A stretch of 64,000 nucleotides of DNA from Methanogenium sp. S4BF (GTDB lineage: Archaea; Halobacteriota; Methanomicrobia; Methanomicrobiales; Methanomicrobiaceae): positions 1,547,940 through 1,611,939 of the forward strand of contig NZ_CP091277.1 of assembly GCF_029633965.1 (NCBI RefSeq). Direction: 5' to 3'. A program made the position numbers and the translations under genes. A model generated the notes under the pieces. That model was given only the letters and a program-made list of their open reading frames with translations. It did no database searches and was not told the DNA's origin. Shown here one piece after another: positions 25,004-33,781 of this stretch. How positions within the stretch are numbered: the stretch's first letter is position 1; each line of letters opens with the position of its first letter.

Positions 25004-26353
25004 ATGAAGGGCGTCGCAGCATTCTGCCTTATTCTTTCATTGATATTCTGCGCCGGATGCATCACAGAAGACCGCGGGGCACAGATGCCAAAAGATGCCG
25101 TGAACGGGACACAGTTTTCCGGCTGGTCGCAGTACCCGTCCATCTCCGGCGACGGAAGTATGGTCGCCTTTGTCACCGGTGCCGACGACCCGGAGCGGCC
25201 GTTCATGCAGTATCCGGCAGACATCCGAATACGCAGTCAGGAGACAGGCCAACTCATCAGCGTCAAAGAGGCTGCGGCACTCCCGGAGAAATACGCCATA
25301 TTCACCTATCCCTCGCTCTCCGGTGATGGCAGATACTGTGCCTTTGAAACAGCATCCCGCATCTCACAATCAGATTACGTCTCAGGAAAAACCGGCCTCT
25401 ACGGGATCTTTGTCTTCGACGCACAGACCGGGGAAACCGCCTGTGTCTCGGTGGCCTCCGACGGCACCCAGGGAAATGCCCGGTCGGAACACCCCGTCAT
25501 CTCAGACGACGGCCGCTATGTCACCTTCTCCTCATGGGCAACCAATCTGGTGGAGAATGATACGAATGCCGTCGCGGATGTCTTCGTTCACGACCGGCAG
25601 ACAGGAGAGACCACCTGCATCACCGGAGGAGACGGACTTTCCGGCCCGTCCTCCATCTCCGGCGACGGACGTGTGGTTGTCCTCGCGTCCACGGCATCTG
25701 ACCTGGTGCAGGGCGACACCAATGGCGAGACCGATATCTTCACGTACAACCGCCTGACAGGTGTCACCGTCCGTGTTTCTGTCTCTTCAGACGGCACGGA
25801 GGGAAACGGCTCCTCTGTCAGCCCGGATATTTCAACAGACGGCAGATTTGTCTCATTCCGGTCATGGGCCTCCAATCTGGCGGAGGGCGACACCAACGGC
25901 GTGGATGATGTCTTTGTGCACGACTGCCTCACAAACGAGACCACCCGTGTGAGGGATGCAACACCCGGCACCTTTGAGCTGGGGTGGTCACGTTCACCTC
26001 CGCTCTCCGGGGATGGGCGGTATGCAGCATTTGAATCTGCTGCCGAAACCCTGGCTGCGGGAGACACGAACCGGATGGAGGATGTCTTCGTCTGTGACAC
26101 CAAGACCGGACAGACAACACTTATATCGGTCGCTTCTGACGGGTCACCCGGGAACGGGAACTCAAATGCCCCTGACCTCTCCCGTGACGGCCGCCATGTG
26201 GTCTTTGTATCTGAGGCATCCAGTCTGGTGGAGGGCGATGAGAACGGATATGCCGATGTGTTTGTACATGACCGGGAGACGGGCAGAACCACCATGATAT
26301 CCTGCTATCCGGACAACAGAACTCCGGTTCTGCCGAGGGAGCAGACCACGTGA
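25004..26353 (+). CDS. TolB/PD40-type beta-propeller lipoprotein with calcium-loop-like repeats
   Basis: A 449-residue exported protein. The start at 25004 gives a signal peptide ending in FCAGC, a near-lipobox (cysteine 19), so it is probably a lipoprotein. The body is made of about seven propeller blades, each with a phrase like ISDDGRYVTFSSWATNL, followed by an acidic loop (NDTNAVADVF, GDTNGETDIF, GDTNGVDDVF, GDTNRMEDVF, GDENGYADVF) with the D-x-N/D pattern of calcium loops, then VHDRQTGETT. This repeat type is widespread in bacterial and archaeal surface proteins. Function unknown. Confidence 0.75.
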   Translation: MKGVAAFCLILSLIFCAGCITEDRGAQMPKDAVNGTQFSGWSQYPSISGDGSMVAFVTGADDPERPFMQYPADIRIRSQETGQLISVKEAAALPEKYAIFTYPSLSGDGRYCAFETASRISQSDYVSGKTGLYGIFVFDAQTGETACVSVASDGTQGNARSEHPVISDDGRYVTFSSWATNLVENDTNAVADVFVHDRQTGETTCITGGDGLSGPSSISGDGRVVVLASTASDLVQGDTNGETDIFTYNRLTGVTVRVSVSSDGTEGNGSSVSPDISTDGRFVSFRSWASNLAEGDTNGVDDVFVHDCLTNETTRVRDATPGTFELGWSRSPPLSGDGRYAAFESAAETLAAGDTNRMEDVFVCDTKTGQTTLISVASDGSPGNGNSNAPDLSRDGRHVVFVSEASSLVEGDENGYADVFVHDRETGRTTMISCYPDNRTPVLPREQTT

Positions 26354-26441
26354 AAAACCGTACCTGCAGAGAATAATTGCCCCCATGCCGGGCAGGAACG
26401 GTCCTGATTCCCGGCGGGTATCCGGTGTCCGGTAAGGGGGC

Positions 26442-26451
26442 AAAAAAAAAA
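26442..26451 (-). terminator. Terminator of the trp operon
   Basis: A run of ten A on the plus strand (ten T in the transcript) lies 27 nt beyond the trpA stop, the typical archaeal oligo-T terminator. Confidence 0.6.
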
Positions 26452-26477
26452 CAGCGGGGAGAGGGCGAGGAGGAGGG

Positions 26478-27278
26478 CTACCGGACACGGCCGGCATCCA
26501 CCACCGCTGCCTTCATGCGGGCGATGTAGTCCGAGAGTGCCTCTTGCATCCCCTCAGCATCACCGGCGTGCCTCTCGATTATTTCCACAATGGCGCTGCC
26601 GACAATTACCCCGTCCACCCCGGCCGCCACTGCCTGCCGGGCGTGCGTTTCTGTCGCGATACCAAAGCCGAGGGCAAGCGGCATCGTGGTCTCTTCCCGG
26701 ACCCCCTGTATCAGGGGAAGGGCGGTATCCGAGAGCGTGGTCCGTTTCCCGGTCACCCCCGAGAGGGAGACCAGATACAGAAAGCCGCCGGCCATATCTG
26801 CAATCCGTTTCACCCGCTCAGAGGGAGTGGTCGGCGTCACGGTAAATATCGGTGCAATCCCGGTCTCTTTTGCATGCTCCATCACCAGATCCGCCTCTTC
26901 CACCGGCATATCAACGATCAAAATCCCGTCTACGCCGGCCTCTTTTGCTTCCCGATAGAAGCGTGCGGGCCCACGGGAACAGACCGTGTTGCAGTAGACC
27001 AGCAGGACAACAGGCACATCCGATTCCTTCCGGACGTCCCGCACCAGTGCAAAGGCCGCATCGGTCGTTGCACCGGCAGCAAGCGCCCGTTCATCGGCCC
27101 GCTGGATAACCGGACCGTCACCCACCGGATCAGAGAACGGGATACCCAGCTCAAGGATGTCTGCCCCGGCCCGGATGAGGGTCTTTGCCACCGCATGCGA
27201 GGTTTCCACGTCAGGATCGCCTGCCACCGCAAAGGCGATGAACGCCGGCTGTTTAAAGGTTTCTTCAAATCTGTTCAT
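26478..27278 (-). CDS. trpA: Tryptophan synthase alpha subunit
   Basis: A 266-residue TIM barrel cleaving indole-3-glycerol phosphate to indole and glyceraldehyde-3-phosphate. Catalytic glutamate in [20 protein letters not shown] (about residues 40-59) and the aspartate in [11 protein letters not shown] are present; the phosphate site is LGFGIAT and GVIVGSAIV. Its start overlaps trpB by 14 nt. It is the last gene of the operon, followed by an oligo-T terminator. Confidence 0.96.
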   Translation of the reverse strand: MNRFEETFKQPAFIAFAVAGDPDVETSHAVAKTLIRAGADILELGIPFSDPVGDGPVIQRADERALAAGATTDAAFALVRDVRKESDVPVVLLVYCNTVCSRGPARFYREAKEAGVDGILIVDMPVEEADLVMEHAKETGIAPIFTVTPTTPSERVKRIADMAGGFLYLVSLSGVTGKRTTLSDTALPLIQGVREETTMPLALGFGIATETHARQAVAAGVDGVIVGSAIVEIIERHAGDAEGMQEALSDYIARMKAAVVDAGRVR

Positions 27279-28431
27279 GCACTACCTCCCGTGAGATATC
27301 CTTGTCACCCCTCCCCGAGAGGTTGACGATGACAATATCGTCTTTTTCGAACCGGCCCTGCTCTCTCATGAGATAGGCCACCGCATGCGACGACTCAAGG
27401 GCCGGCACGATACCCTCCCTGCGTGAGAGGTAGCGGAAAGCCCGCAGAACAGCATCGTCACGAACGCTCTCATACCGCACCCGGCCGGTATCTTTGAGCA
27501 TGCTGTGCTCCGGCCCGACTGCCGGGTAGTCAAGGCCCGCCGCAACCGAGTATGTGTCAATGACCTGCCCGTCATCATCCTGAAGCAGGTAGGAGAGGGC
27601 GCCGTGCAAAATCCCCGGCCGCCCCGCTTCAAGCGATGCGCCGTGTTCGCCGGGTTCATTCCCTCTGCCACCGGCTTCCACACCGGTGAGTGCCACATTG
27701 TCCTTCAGGAAGGGATGGAACATGCCGATGGCATTGGATCCGCCGCCCACGCAGGCGATAATCTCATCGGGGAGGCAGCCCTCCCGTTCAAGCACCTGTG
27801 CACGGGCCTCTTTTCCGATAACCGTCTGGAAATCCCGGACCATCTCCGGGTACGGGTGCGGGCCGACGACCGACCCGAGGATATAGGCCGAATCCTCACT
27901 GCTGGCCGCCCATTCCCGCATCGCCTCATTGACCGCATCCTTCAGGGTCGCCGTCCCCCCCGTAACCGGAATGACCTTCGCCCCTAAGAGTTCCATCCGG
28001 AATACATTGAGCTGCTGGCGTCTGCAGTCCGTCTCTCCCATATACACCTCCACCGGGAGGTCAAGCACGGCACCCGCAATGGCTGTCGCGACACCGTGCT
28101 GGCCCGCTCCGGTCTCGGCAATCAGCCGTTTTTTGCCCATATGACGGGCAAGAAGGGCCTGTCCGAGGGTATTGTTGAGTTTATGCGCCCCGCTGTGAAG
28201 GAGGTCTTCGCGTTTGAGATAGACTTTGCATCCCATATCTGCTGAGACATTCCTGCAGAAGGTCAGGGGAGTCTCCCTCCCGGCATACTCCTTCAGGTAG
28301 AATGCAAGCTCATCCCTGAACTCGCTCGTCGAGCAGACGGAGCCATACCCCTCCTCAAGCGCCGTTACGGCAGCCATCAGGGTTTCCGGCACAAACTGCC
28401 CGCCGTACGGGCCAAACCGCCCTTTGCTCAT
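27265..28431 (-). CDS. trpB: Tryptophan synthase beta subunit
   Basis: A 388-residue PLP enzyme joining indole and serine. The PLP lysine is in [13 protein letters not shown] (about residue 82), phosphate-binding loop in [10 protein letters not shown] and the alpha-subunit tunnel region in AETGAGQHG. It is the short TrpB1 type that pairs with TrpA. The ATG at 28431 overlaps the trpF stop as ATGA. Confidence 0.96.
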   Translation of the reverse strand: MSKGRFGPYGGQFVPETLMAAVTALEEGYGSVCSTSEFRDELAFYLKEYAGRETPLTFCRNVSADMGCKVYLKREDLLHSGAHKLNNTLGQALLARHMGKKRLIAETGAGQHGVATAIAGAVLDLPVEVYMGETDCRRQQLNVFRMELLGAKVIPVTGGTATLKDAVNEAMREWAASSEDSAYILGSVVGPHPYPEMVRDFQTVIGKEARAQVLEREGCLPDEIIACVGGGSNAIGMFHPFLKDNVALTGVEAGGRGNEPGEHGASLEAGRPGILHGALSYLLQDDDGQVIDTYSVAAGLDYPAVGPEHSMLKDTGRVRYESVRDDAVLRAFRYLSRREGIVPALESSHAVAYLMREQGRFEKDDIVIVNLSGRGDKDISREVVHEQI

Positions 28432-28997
28432 GCATGCCTCCTGCACGCACTGACAAACGCACGCACCAGACGGGGATCCTTTATCCCGGGCCGGCTCTCG
28501 ACGCCTGATGCCACATCAAGGGCATAGGGGCCGAGGGCGGCGGCCGCCCCGACATTCTCCGGGGAGAGGCCTCCGGCAAGGACAACCGGAAGAGAGGAGC
28601 TCTCCAGCACCTGCCGGGCGAACTCCCGCTCAAACGGCCGTCCTTTTCCCCTGCTTGCATCGATTACGAGTGCATCGCAGGGATGGGACGTCTTCTCACC
28701 GGGAGCAACCATGCGCAGAACTCTTGCACGGGTGCGGGGGAGGGAGACATCTGCTCCCACCTGCACCGCCGCAGGACTGAGGGAAAGTATCTCATCAATC
28801 TCCTCGGCATTCTCTGTCGCGGTCACACAGACCCCGGTGGTAAACGGGCCGAGCGCGTCAAGAATCTCTCCTGCACACTCCACGGCTACTGAACGCGGAG
28901 AGTCGCTGAAAACAACGATGCCCACCGCATCTGCTCCGGCATCTTCTGCCAGACGGGCATCCTCAGTCGAGGTCACCCCACATATCTTTATGCGCAT
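28428..28997 (-). CDS. trpF: Phosphoribosylanthranilate isomerase
   Basis: A 189-residue TIM barrel converting phosphoribosylanthranilate to CdRP. The catalytic cysteine is in the N-terminal MRIKICGVT and the aspartate in [12 protein letters not shown]; the phosphate site is [10 protein letters not shown] and LDVASGVES. Slightly shorter than bacterial TrpF, as usual in this group. It overlaps trpC by 10 nt and trpB by 4 nt, so translation is coupled on both sides. Confidence 0.94.
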   Translation of the reverse strand: MRIKICGVTSTEDARLAEDAGADAVGIVVFSDSPRSVAVECAGEILDALGPFTTGVCVTATENAEEIDEILSLSPAAVQVGADVSLPRTRARVLRMVAPGEKTSHPCDALVIDASRGKGRPFEREFARQVLESSSLPVVLAGGLSPENVGAAAALGPYALDVASGVESRPGIKDPRLVRAFVSACRRHA

Positions 28998-29734
28998 ACT
29001 AATTCCTCCAGCATCATCTTCGGGTCTTTTGCTGACATGAGTGCCGTCCCGGTCAGGAAGGCGTCAGCATGGGGGGCAAGCCGCCGGATATCCTCCGGCC
29101 CGCGAATCCCGCTCATCGAGACAACAATTCTGCCGGCATTCCGCAGGGGCCCTGCCAGTGCAGCCGTTGTCCCCGGAATGACCTCCAGTGTCCGGAGGTC
29201 ACGATTGTTTATTCCGATTATTTCCGCACCGGATGCAAGCGCCATTGCTGCTTCAGCCGGTGTGTGCACCTCAACAAGGGGTTCGAGGCCCGCTGCATAC
29301 GCGGCACAGACAAACTCACCGAGGCGCCCTTTCAGAAGACCGGCGATCAAAAGCACGGCATCGGCTCCGAGGGCCCGGGTTTCCTGAATCTGGCGGATAT
29401 CGATGATGAAATCCTTTCTCAGCACCGGGAGGGAGACAGCGCTCTTTACCGCTGCAATATCTTCCGGCCGACCGCCAAAGAATGCGGGTTCGGTGAGGAC
29501 CGAAAGGGCTGCACAGCCCCCCTTCCGGTATGCTTCTGCGATTTCTCCCGGGTCCGTTCGTTCCCGGATCATACCCTCTGAAGGGGAGGAGAACTTGATC
29601 TCTGCGATCACCGCACGCCTGTCCTGCACAGAGGTAATGGCCTCCTTCAGGCTCAGCGGACAGTCCATCTCCGTGGCCGCTTCGGGCTCCCTGATGCGAA
29701 GCTGAGTCGCCCGGATAATGTCATCCAGTATCAT
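28988..29734 (-). CDS. trpC: Indole-3-glycerol-phosphate synthase
   Basis: A 248-residue TIM barrel closing the indole ring. Signatures: AEIKFSSPSEG (about residues 44-54, catalytic lysine), LRKDFIID (lysine, about 105-112), VEVHTPAEA, IIGINNRDLRT and VSMSGIRGPED. Full length. It overlaps trpD by 4 nt (ATGA) and trpF by 10 nt. Confidence 0.96.
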   Translation of the reverse strand: MILDDIIRATQLRIREPEAATEMDCPLSLKEAITSVQDRRAVIAEIKFSSPSEGMIRERTDPGEIAEAYRKGGCAALSVLTEPAFFGGRPEDIAAVKSAVSLPVLRKDFIIDIRQIQETRALGADAVLLIAGLLKGRLGEFVCAAYAAGLEPLVEVHTPAEAAMALASGAEIIGINNRDLRTLEVIPGTTAALAGPLRNAGRIVVSMSGIRGPEDIRRLAPHADAFLTGTALMSAKDPKMMLEELVCA

Positions 29735-30744
29735 TGCGCCTCTCCGGTCATGCCAATCAGGGACTCAAGTTTTCCCAGGGCCCGCCCTGAGTCAATCGCA
29801 TCTTCCGCACGGCGGATACCTGCTTCCAGCGAATGCGCCTCTCCGCCGATGCAGATGGCAGCCCCGGCATTCATGAGCACGATATCGCGTGCCGGCCCCT
29901 CGCTGCCTCTGAGCACATCCATGAGCATTTCTGCATTCCGCTCTGCATCGCCTCCCCTGAGTGCAGCCGGGCTGGCCTCAGGAATGCCGAAGTCACGGCA
30001 CCGGATCTCATAGCATTCTGTGGTCCCGTTCTTCAGTTCAGAGATCCGTGTGACCCCGGTCGTTGTGATCTCATCCAGCCCGTCGCCATGGACGACCATC
30101 GCCCGCTCTGTGCCCAGGGTATTCAGTACTTCGGCAACCGTTCCGGTGAGTTCGGGGCGATAGACCCCAACGAGCTGGGCCTGGGCCCCGGCCGGGTTTG
30201 CGAGCGGTCCAAGGATGTTGAAGATGCTGCGTGTCCCGATCTCTCTTCTCGGTCCGGCAACCGTTTTCATGGCCGGATGGTGGAGGGGTGCATACAGAAA
30301 TCCGATGCCAATCTCTTCGATGATGCGGCATGTCCGCTCAGGCGGTATGGTAAGGCAGACACCGACCCGCTCCAGCAGGTCCGCCGAACCGCACCGGCTG
30401 CTCACACTCCTGTTGCCGTGTTTGACGACCGGGACACCGGCACCGGCGGCCACAAACGCGGCTGCCGTGCTGATATTAAACGTGCCCCGCATGTCCCCGC
30501 CGGTCCCACAGGTGTCAACGAGCGTGCCTTTCACCTGCGGCCGGATGGATGCGGCATGCTCCCTGAGCACGCCCGCACAGGCGGCAATCTCAGCTGTGGT
30601 CTCTCCCTTCATGCTCAGTGCGGTCAACAATGCCCCGATCTGCGCATCCGTGGCATCACCGGTCATCATCAGATCCATGGCAGAGGCCGCCTCATCTGTG
30701 GTAAGATTGGTATGAGCCGTCGCCTTTGCAATTGCAAGCTGCAT
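29731..30744 (-). CDS. trpD: Anthranilate phosphoribosyltransferase
   Basis: A 337-residue enzyme transferring phosphoribose from PRPP to anthranilate. The PRPP loop DTCGTGGDMRGTFN (about residues 80-93), the KHGNRSVSSRCGSADLLE anthranilate/PRPP block and the metal-site GDGLDEIT are present. The ATG at 30744 is joined to the trpG stop as TGATG; an ATG three codons earlier (30753) is also possible. Coupled at both ends inside the operon. Confidence 0.95.
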   Translation of the reverse strand: MQLAIAKATAHTNLTTDEAASAMDLMMTGDATDAQIGALLTALSMKGETTAEIAACAGVLREHAASIRPQVKGTLVDTCGTGGDMRGTFNISTAAAFVAAGAGVPVVKHGNRSVSSRCGSADLLERVGVCLTIPPERTCRIIEEIGIGFLYAPLHHPAMKTVAGPRREIGTRSIFNILGPLANPAGAQAQLVGVYRPELTGTVAEVLNTLGTERAMVVHGDGLDEITTTGVTRISELKNGTTECYEIRCRDFGIPEASPAALRGGDAERNAEMLMDVLRGSEGPARDIVLMNAGAAICIGGEAHSLEAGIRRAEDAIDSGRALGKLESLIGMTGEAQ

Positions 30745-31319
30745 CACCGGCATCCACTCCCCAGGAAGTTCTCCATCATATGGAGACCATGTTCTGTGAG
30801 GATGCTCTCCGGGTGAAACTGGATGCCTTCTATCGGATAATCGCGGTGGCGGACTCCCATGACATAGCCGTCATCGCAGCTGACCGCGGTCACTGCCAGT
30901 TCATCGGGAAGGGTCGCTTTGTCCACGATGAGCGAGTGATACCGGGTCGCGGTAAACGGGTTCTCAATCCCGGAGAAGATTCCGGCCCGGTCATGTGATA
31001 TGAGAGATGTCATCCCGTGCATCAGATTCTGTGCCCGTACGATTTCCCCCCCAAAACTCTGGCAGATGGCCTGATGCCCAAGGCAGACACCAAGTGTCGG
31101 AATGTCCCGTGAGAAGGTCGTGAGCGCATGGAGACAGAGCCCGGATTCCTCGGGACGCCCGGGACCGGGGGAGAGGATGACCCGCTCGACATCCCGGAGA
31201 CGAAGCGTATCAGCCGATACATCATTCTGTACGACCACCGGCTCTGCACCGAGACGGCCGATCATCTGGCAGAGGTTGTAGGTGAAACTGTCGTAGCAGT
31301 CAATAACAAGCACCTTCAT
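30744..31319 (-). CDS. trpG: Anthranilate synthase glutamine amidotransferase subunit
   Basis: A 191-residue class I glutaminase giving ammonia to TrpE. The triad is visible: cysteine in LGVCLGHQAI (about residue 79) and the His/Glu pair in IQFHPESIL near residue 172. LILSPGPGRPEE-like opening loop is present as VILSPGPGRPEESG. It overlaps trpE by 4 nt (ATGA) and meets trpD at TGATG. Confidence 0.96.
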   Translation of the reverse strand: MKVLVIDCYDSFTYNLCQMIGRLGAEPVVVQNDVSADTLRLRDVERVILSPGPGRPEESGLCLHALTTFSRDIPTLGVCLGHQAICQSFGGEIVRAQNLMHGMTSLISHDRAGIFSGIENPFTATRYHSLIVDKATLPDELAVTAVSCDDGYVMGVRHRDYPIEGIQFHPESILTEHGLHMMENFLGSGCR

Positions 31320-32788
31320 GATCGCTCCTCCGCCATTTTGATGGCCGCAAGCATGGCTCCGGCTTTTATGGTGGTCTCGGCAAATTCCGTTTCCGGCACT
31401 GAGTCTGCAACAATCCCGGCCCCCGACTGGACCGAGGCCTTCCCGTCCTCAATGATAACCGTCCGGATGGCAATCGCAAGATTCAGGTCCCCGTTCAGCC
31501 CGAGGTAGCCTGCCGCCCCTGCGTAGATGCCTCGTTTTTCGTTCTCCAGCTCATCGATAATCTGCATGGCACGTATCTTCGGGGCACCGGAGACGGTCCC
31601 TGCCGGAAAACAGGAAATAAAGGCATCAAACCGGTCACAGTCCCCCCTGAGTTCGCCGCTCACCCGTGAGACAATATGCTGGACATGGGAGAACTTCTCG
31701 ACTGCCATGAAGGTTTCCGGGGCAACCGAGCCATAGGTGCAGACCCTGCCCAGATCATTTCTGGCCAGATCGACAAGCATCAGATGTTCCGCACATTCCT
31801 TTCGGTCAGCGAGGAGATCCTGCGCCAATTCAATGTCCTCTTCACCGTTTCGTCCCCGTGGACGGGTGCCGGCGATGGGGACGGTTGTGACGGTGCGTCC
31901 CTCCACCCGCACCAGCATCTCCGGGCTGGAGCCGATAATCTGCCGCTTCCCGAAGTCGAGGAAATACATGTAATTGCTCGGGTTTACTTCCCTGAGGGCT
32001 GAATACAGGGCGATGGGTGGCGCCGTAAAGTCACAGGTCAGCCTCCGCGAGATGACGGCCTGGAGAATCTCACCTGCATGGACATACTCCCGTGCCTGCG
32101 CCACCTGCTCTTCAAATGCCTCCTGTGTAAGGTTCGGGGCGGGACGTATCTCAGCGGGCGTCCCGGTGTTATTCTTCTGCCCTGCAGGTTTCTGGACCAG
32201 CTCCCTGATTCGCCGTTCCGCATTCCGGTATTCCTCTGCAGGAACTGAATCTTCCGTGATCAGCGGGTAACTGAAAAGGTAGCTGATATTTTCAGTATGG
32301 TCGGTGACAATGCTTTCACGGGTGAGCATAAACTCAGCCAGCGGCGTCACGGCATCTGCCGGATGAGACGGAGTAATCCGGCTGTACAGTGAGTAGACGA
32401 GGTCATAGGCAAAGTATCCGGCAAAGCACCCGGTAAATTCCGGCGTGTTCTCTGCGTATACCGTAAAGGCATCAACAATGGAACGGACGATATCCACCGG
32501 TGTTCTGCCGGCCGCCACCCGCCGTGCAGAGGCGACATACTGCTCGTCGCCAGCCAGACCGACATCCTCTCCGACGGATATGGTCAGCACGGGATCGATG
32601 CCCATCACCGAGTGCCGTGCATCCCGCCTCTGCCTGTCGAGGGATTCAAGAATAAATGCATATTCACCCGCAGGAATGAAACCTTCCGGCAGGATTGTAC
32701 AGAGGGGGATTATCGCGGGCTTTGTGCAGTATTCTGCAATCGTTTCAAATTTTTCCAATGATATGTTCAGTGTTATTGCGGTTTCCAT
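31316..32788 (-). CDS. trpE: Anthranilate synthase component I
   Basis: A 490-residue chorismate-using enzyme and first gene of trpEGDCFBA. The C-terminal catalytic domain has GEILQAVISRR, IIGSSPEMLVRVEG, PIAGTRPRGRNGEED and TVSGAPKIRAMQII; the N-terminal region (about residues 1-180) is the regulatory domain that normally binds tryptophan. The start at 32788 (METAITLNISLEKFET) has GGTGGA immediately upstream; the longer frame adds no family sequence. The TATA box lies at 32827-32836. Confidence 0.96.
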   Translation of the reverse strand: METAITLNISLEKFETIAEYCTKPAIIPLCTILPEGFIPAGEYAFILESLDRQRRDARHSVMGIDPVLTISVGEDVGLAGDEQYVASARRVAAGRTPVDIVRSIVDAFTVYAENTPEFTGCFAGYFAYDLVYSLYSRITPSHPADAVTPLAEFMLTRESIVTDHTENISYLFSYPLITEDSVPAEEYRNAERRIRELVQKPAGQKNNTGTPAEIRPAPNLTQEAFEEQVAQAREYVHAGEILQAVISRRLTCDFTAPPIALYSALREVNPSNYMYFLDFGKRQIIGSSPEMLVRVEGRTVTTVPIAGTRPRGRNGEEDIELAQDLLADRKECAEHLMLVDLARNDLGRVCTYGSVAPETFMAVEKFSHVQHIVSRVSGELRGDCDRFDAFISCFPAGTVSGAPKIRAMQIIDELENEKRGIYAGAAGYLGLNGDLNLAIAIRTVIIEDGKASVQSGAGIVADSVPETEFAETTIKAGAMLAAIKMAEERS

Positions 32789-32826
32789 TCCACCGGCATC
32801 ACCTATGCACATATTTGCACACCATT

Positions 32827-32836
32827 GTATAAATAT
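32827..32836 (-). promoter_or_regulatory. TATA box of the trp operon
   Basis: On the minus strand ATATTTATAC lies about 40-49 nt upstream of the trpE ATG, predicting a leader of roughly 15-20 nt. Just upstream is TGTACT, one base from the TGTACA element known for the TrpY repressor of Methanothermobacter; a single imperfect site is weak evidence of that control. Confidence 0.6.
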
Positions 32837-32940
32837 GCAGTACAGGAGACAACACTGCGAAGACCATATACATCACTTCAGAAGGAATGAGCACGTTTTG
32901 CAGAGAGCACCACCAATGCTTCTGCCAGAATACCACCCGA

Positions 32941-33000
32941 AATGCGGCATTATGCGGCATTATGCGGCATACAATTTTAACATTTCCCAAATGCGGTTAT
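32941..33000 (+). promoter_or_regulatory. Array of ATGCGGCAT repeats, candidate operator
   Basis: Three contiguous 10-nt units with core ATGCGGCAT occupy 32941-32970, and a fourth, partial unit (ATGCGGTTAT) lies at 32991-33000. Each core is nearly symmetric (ATGC-G-GCAT), so each could bind a regulator dimer or a half. The array ends just upstream of the TATA box of the ABC exporter and lies over 100 nt from that of trpE, so it more likely serves the exporter. Confidence 0.6.
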
Positions 33001-33003
33001 CAC

Positions 33004-33013
33004 TACATATATA
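33004..33013 (+). promoter_or_regulatory. TATA box of the ABC exporter operon
   Basis: TACATATATA sits about 40-49 nt upstream of the ATG at 33053 and directly after the ATGCGG repeats. Confidence 0.55.
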
Positions 33014-33052
33014 TTGCATTTAATCAGAAAACTACCATTATCGGAGTTTTTC

Positions 33053-33781
33053 ATGCCGTCTGCCATCACAACCGATATCATAACAAAATGTTTTGGAGAC
33101 CTGAGGGCCGTTGATTCGGTCAGCCTCTCTGTCGAAAAAGGCAGCCTCTTCGGGCTTCTGGGGCAGAACGGTTCGGGAAAGACAACGATGATTAAGATGC
33201 TCACCGGGCAGATGAAGCCATCTTCCGGAACAGCAAGGGTGCTTGGCATCGACCCTTCCACCGCACCTGTTGCAGTCAGACAGGCGGTCGGCATCATCCC
33301 GGAACAGGAGACGCCCCCCAGTTTTCTCACCTCAGAAGAATATCTGGCCTTTGTCGGAAAGATACGAAATATCGAGGACATTGAAGAAAAATCACAATGG
33401 TGGTTTGATTACCTTGATTTCGGAGACAAACGAGACGTCCTGTGCAAGGATCTCTCACGGGGAACACGCCAGAAGCTGATGTTTGCCCAGGCATTTCTTC
33501 ATACTCCTGAACTTGCGCTGATTGACGAACCCCTGATTAACCTCGATCCTGTCATGCAGCGAAAGGTGAAGCATTTTTTAACAGATTACGTCCGTTCCGG
33601 CAAAACCATCTTTTTATCCACCCATATCCTTGAAATTGCAGAAGATATCTGTTCAGACTTTGCCATTCTCCATAAAGGGAACCTGCTGCATGCAGGAACA
33701 GTGAGGGAACTTACAGACAAACACATTCATCTGGATGATTTTTTCATGGATCTTGTCGAACGAGGGCACATGGATGTTTGA
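33053..33781 (+). CDS. ABC transporter ATP-binding protein (exporter type)
   Basis: A 242-residue ATPase. Walker A is LLGQNGSGKTTMIKML (about residues 36-51), Q-loop in VGIIPEQETPPSF, signature LSRGTRQKL in place of the common LSGGQ, Walker B LALIDEPLINLD and switch histidine in LSTHILEI. GGAG lies 7 nt before the ATG at 33053. Its last codons overlap the start of the permease gene, so the two form one exporter. The N-terminal ITTDIITKCFGDLRAVD is typical of the CcmA/NatA-type group. Substrate unknown. Confidence 0.9.
   Translation: MPSAITTDIITKCFGDLRAVDSVSLSVEKGSLFGLLGQNGSGKTTMIKMLTGQMKPSSGTARVLGIDPSTAPVAVRQAVGIIPEQETPPSFLTSEEYLAFVGKIRNIEDIEEKSQWWFDYLDFGDKRDVLCKDLSRGTRQKLMFAQAFLHTPELALIDEPLINLDPVMQRKVKHFLTDYVRSGKTIFLSTHILEIAEDICSDFAILHKGNLLHAGTVRELTDKHIHLDDFFMDLVERGHMDV

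Noticed and set aside
32839-32844. TrpY-type TGTACA box upstream of trpE
   Set aside because: Only one imperfect copy (TGTACT on the minus strand) is present, while the known control regions carry several; not enough to call the regulator.
32941-32970. CRISPR-like repeats
   Set aside because: The units are 10 nt, directly adjacent without spacers, and lie at a promoter; no cas genes are in the window.
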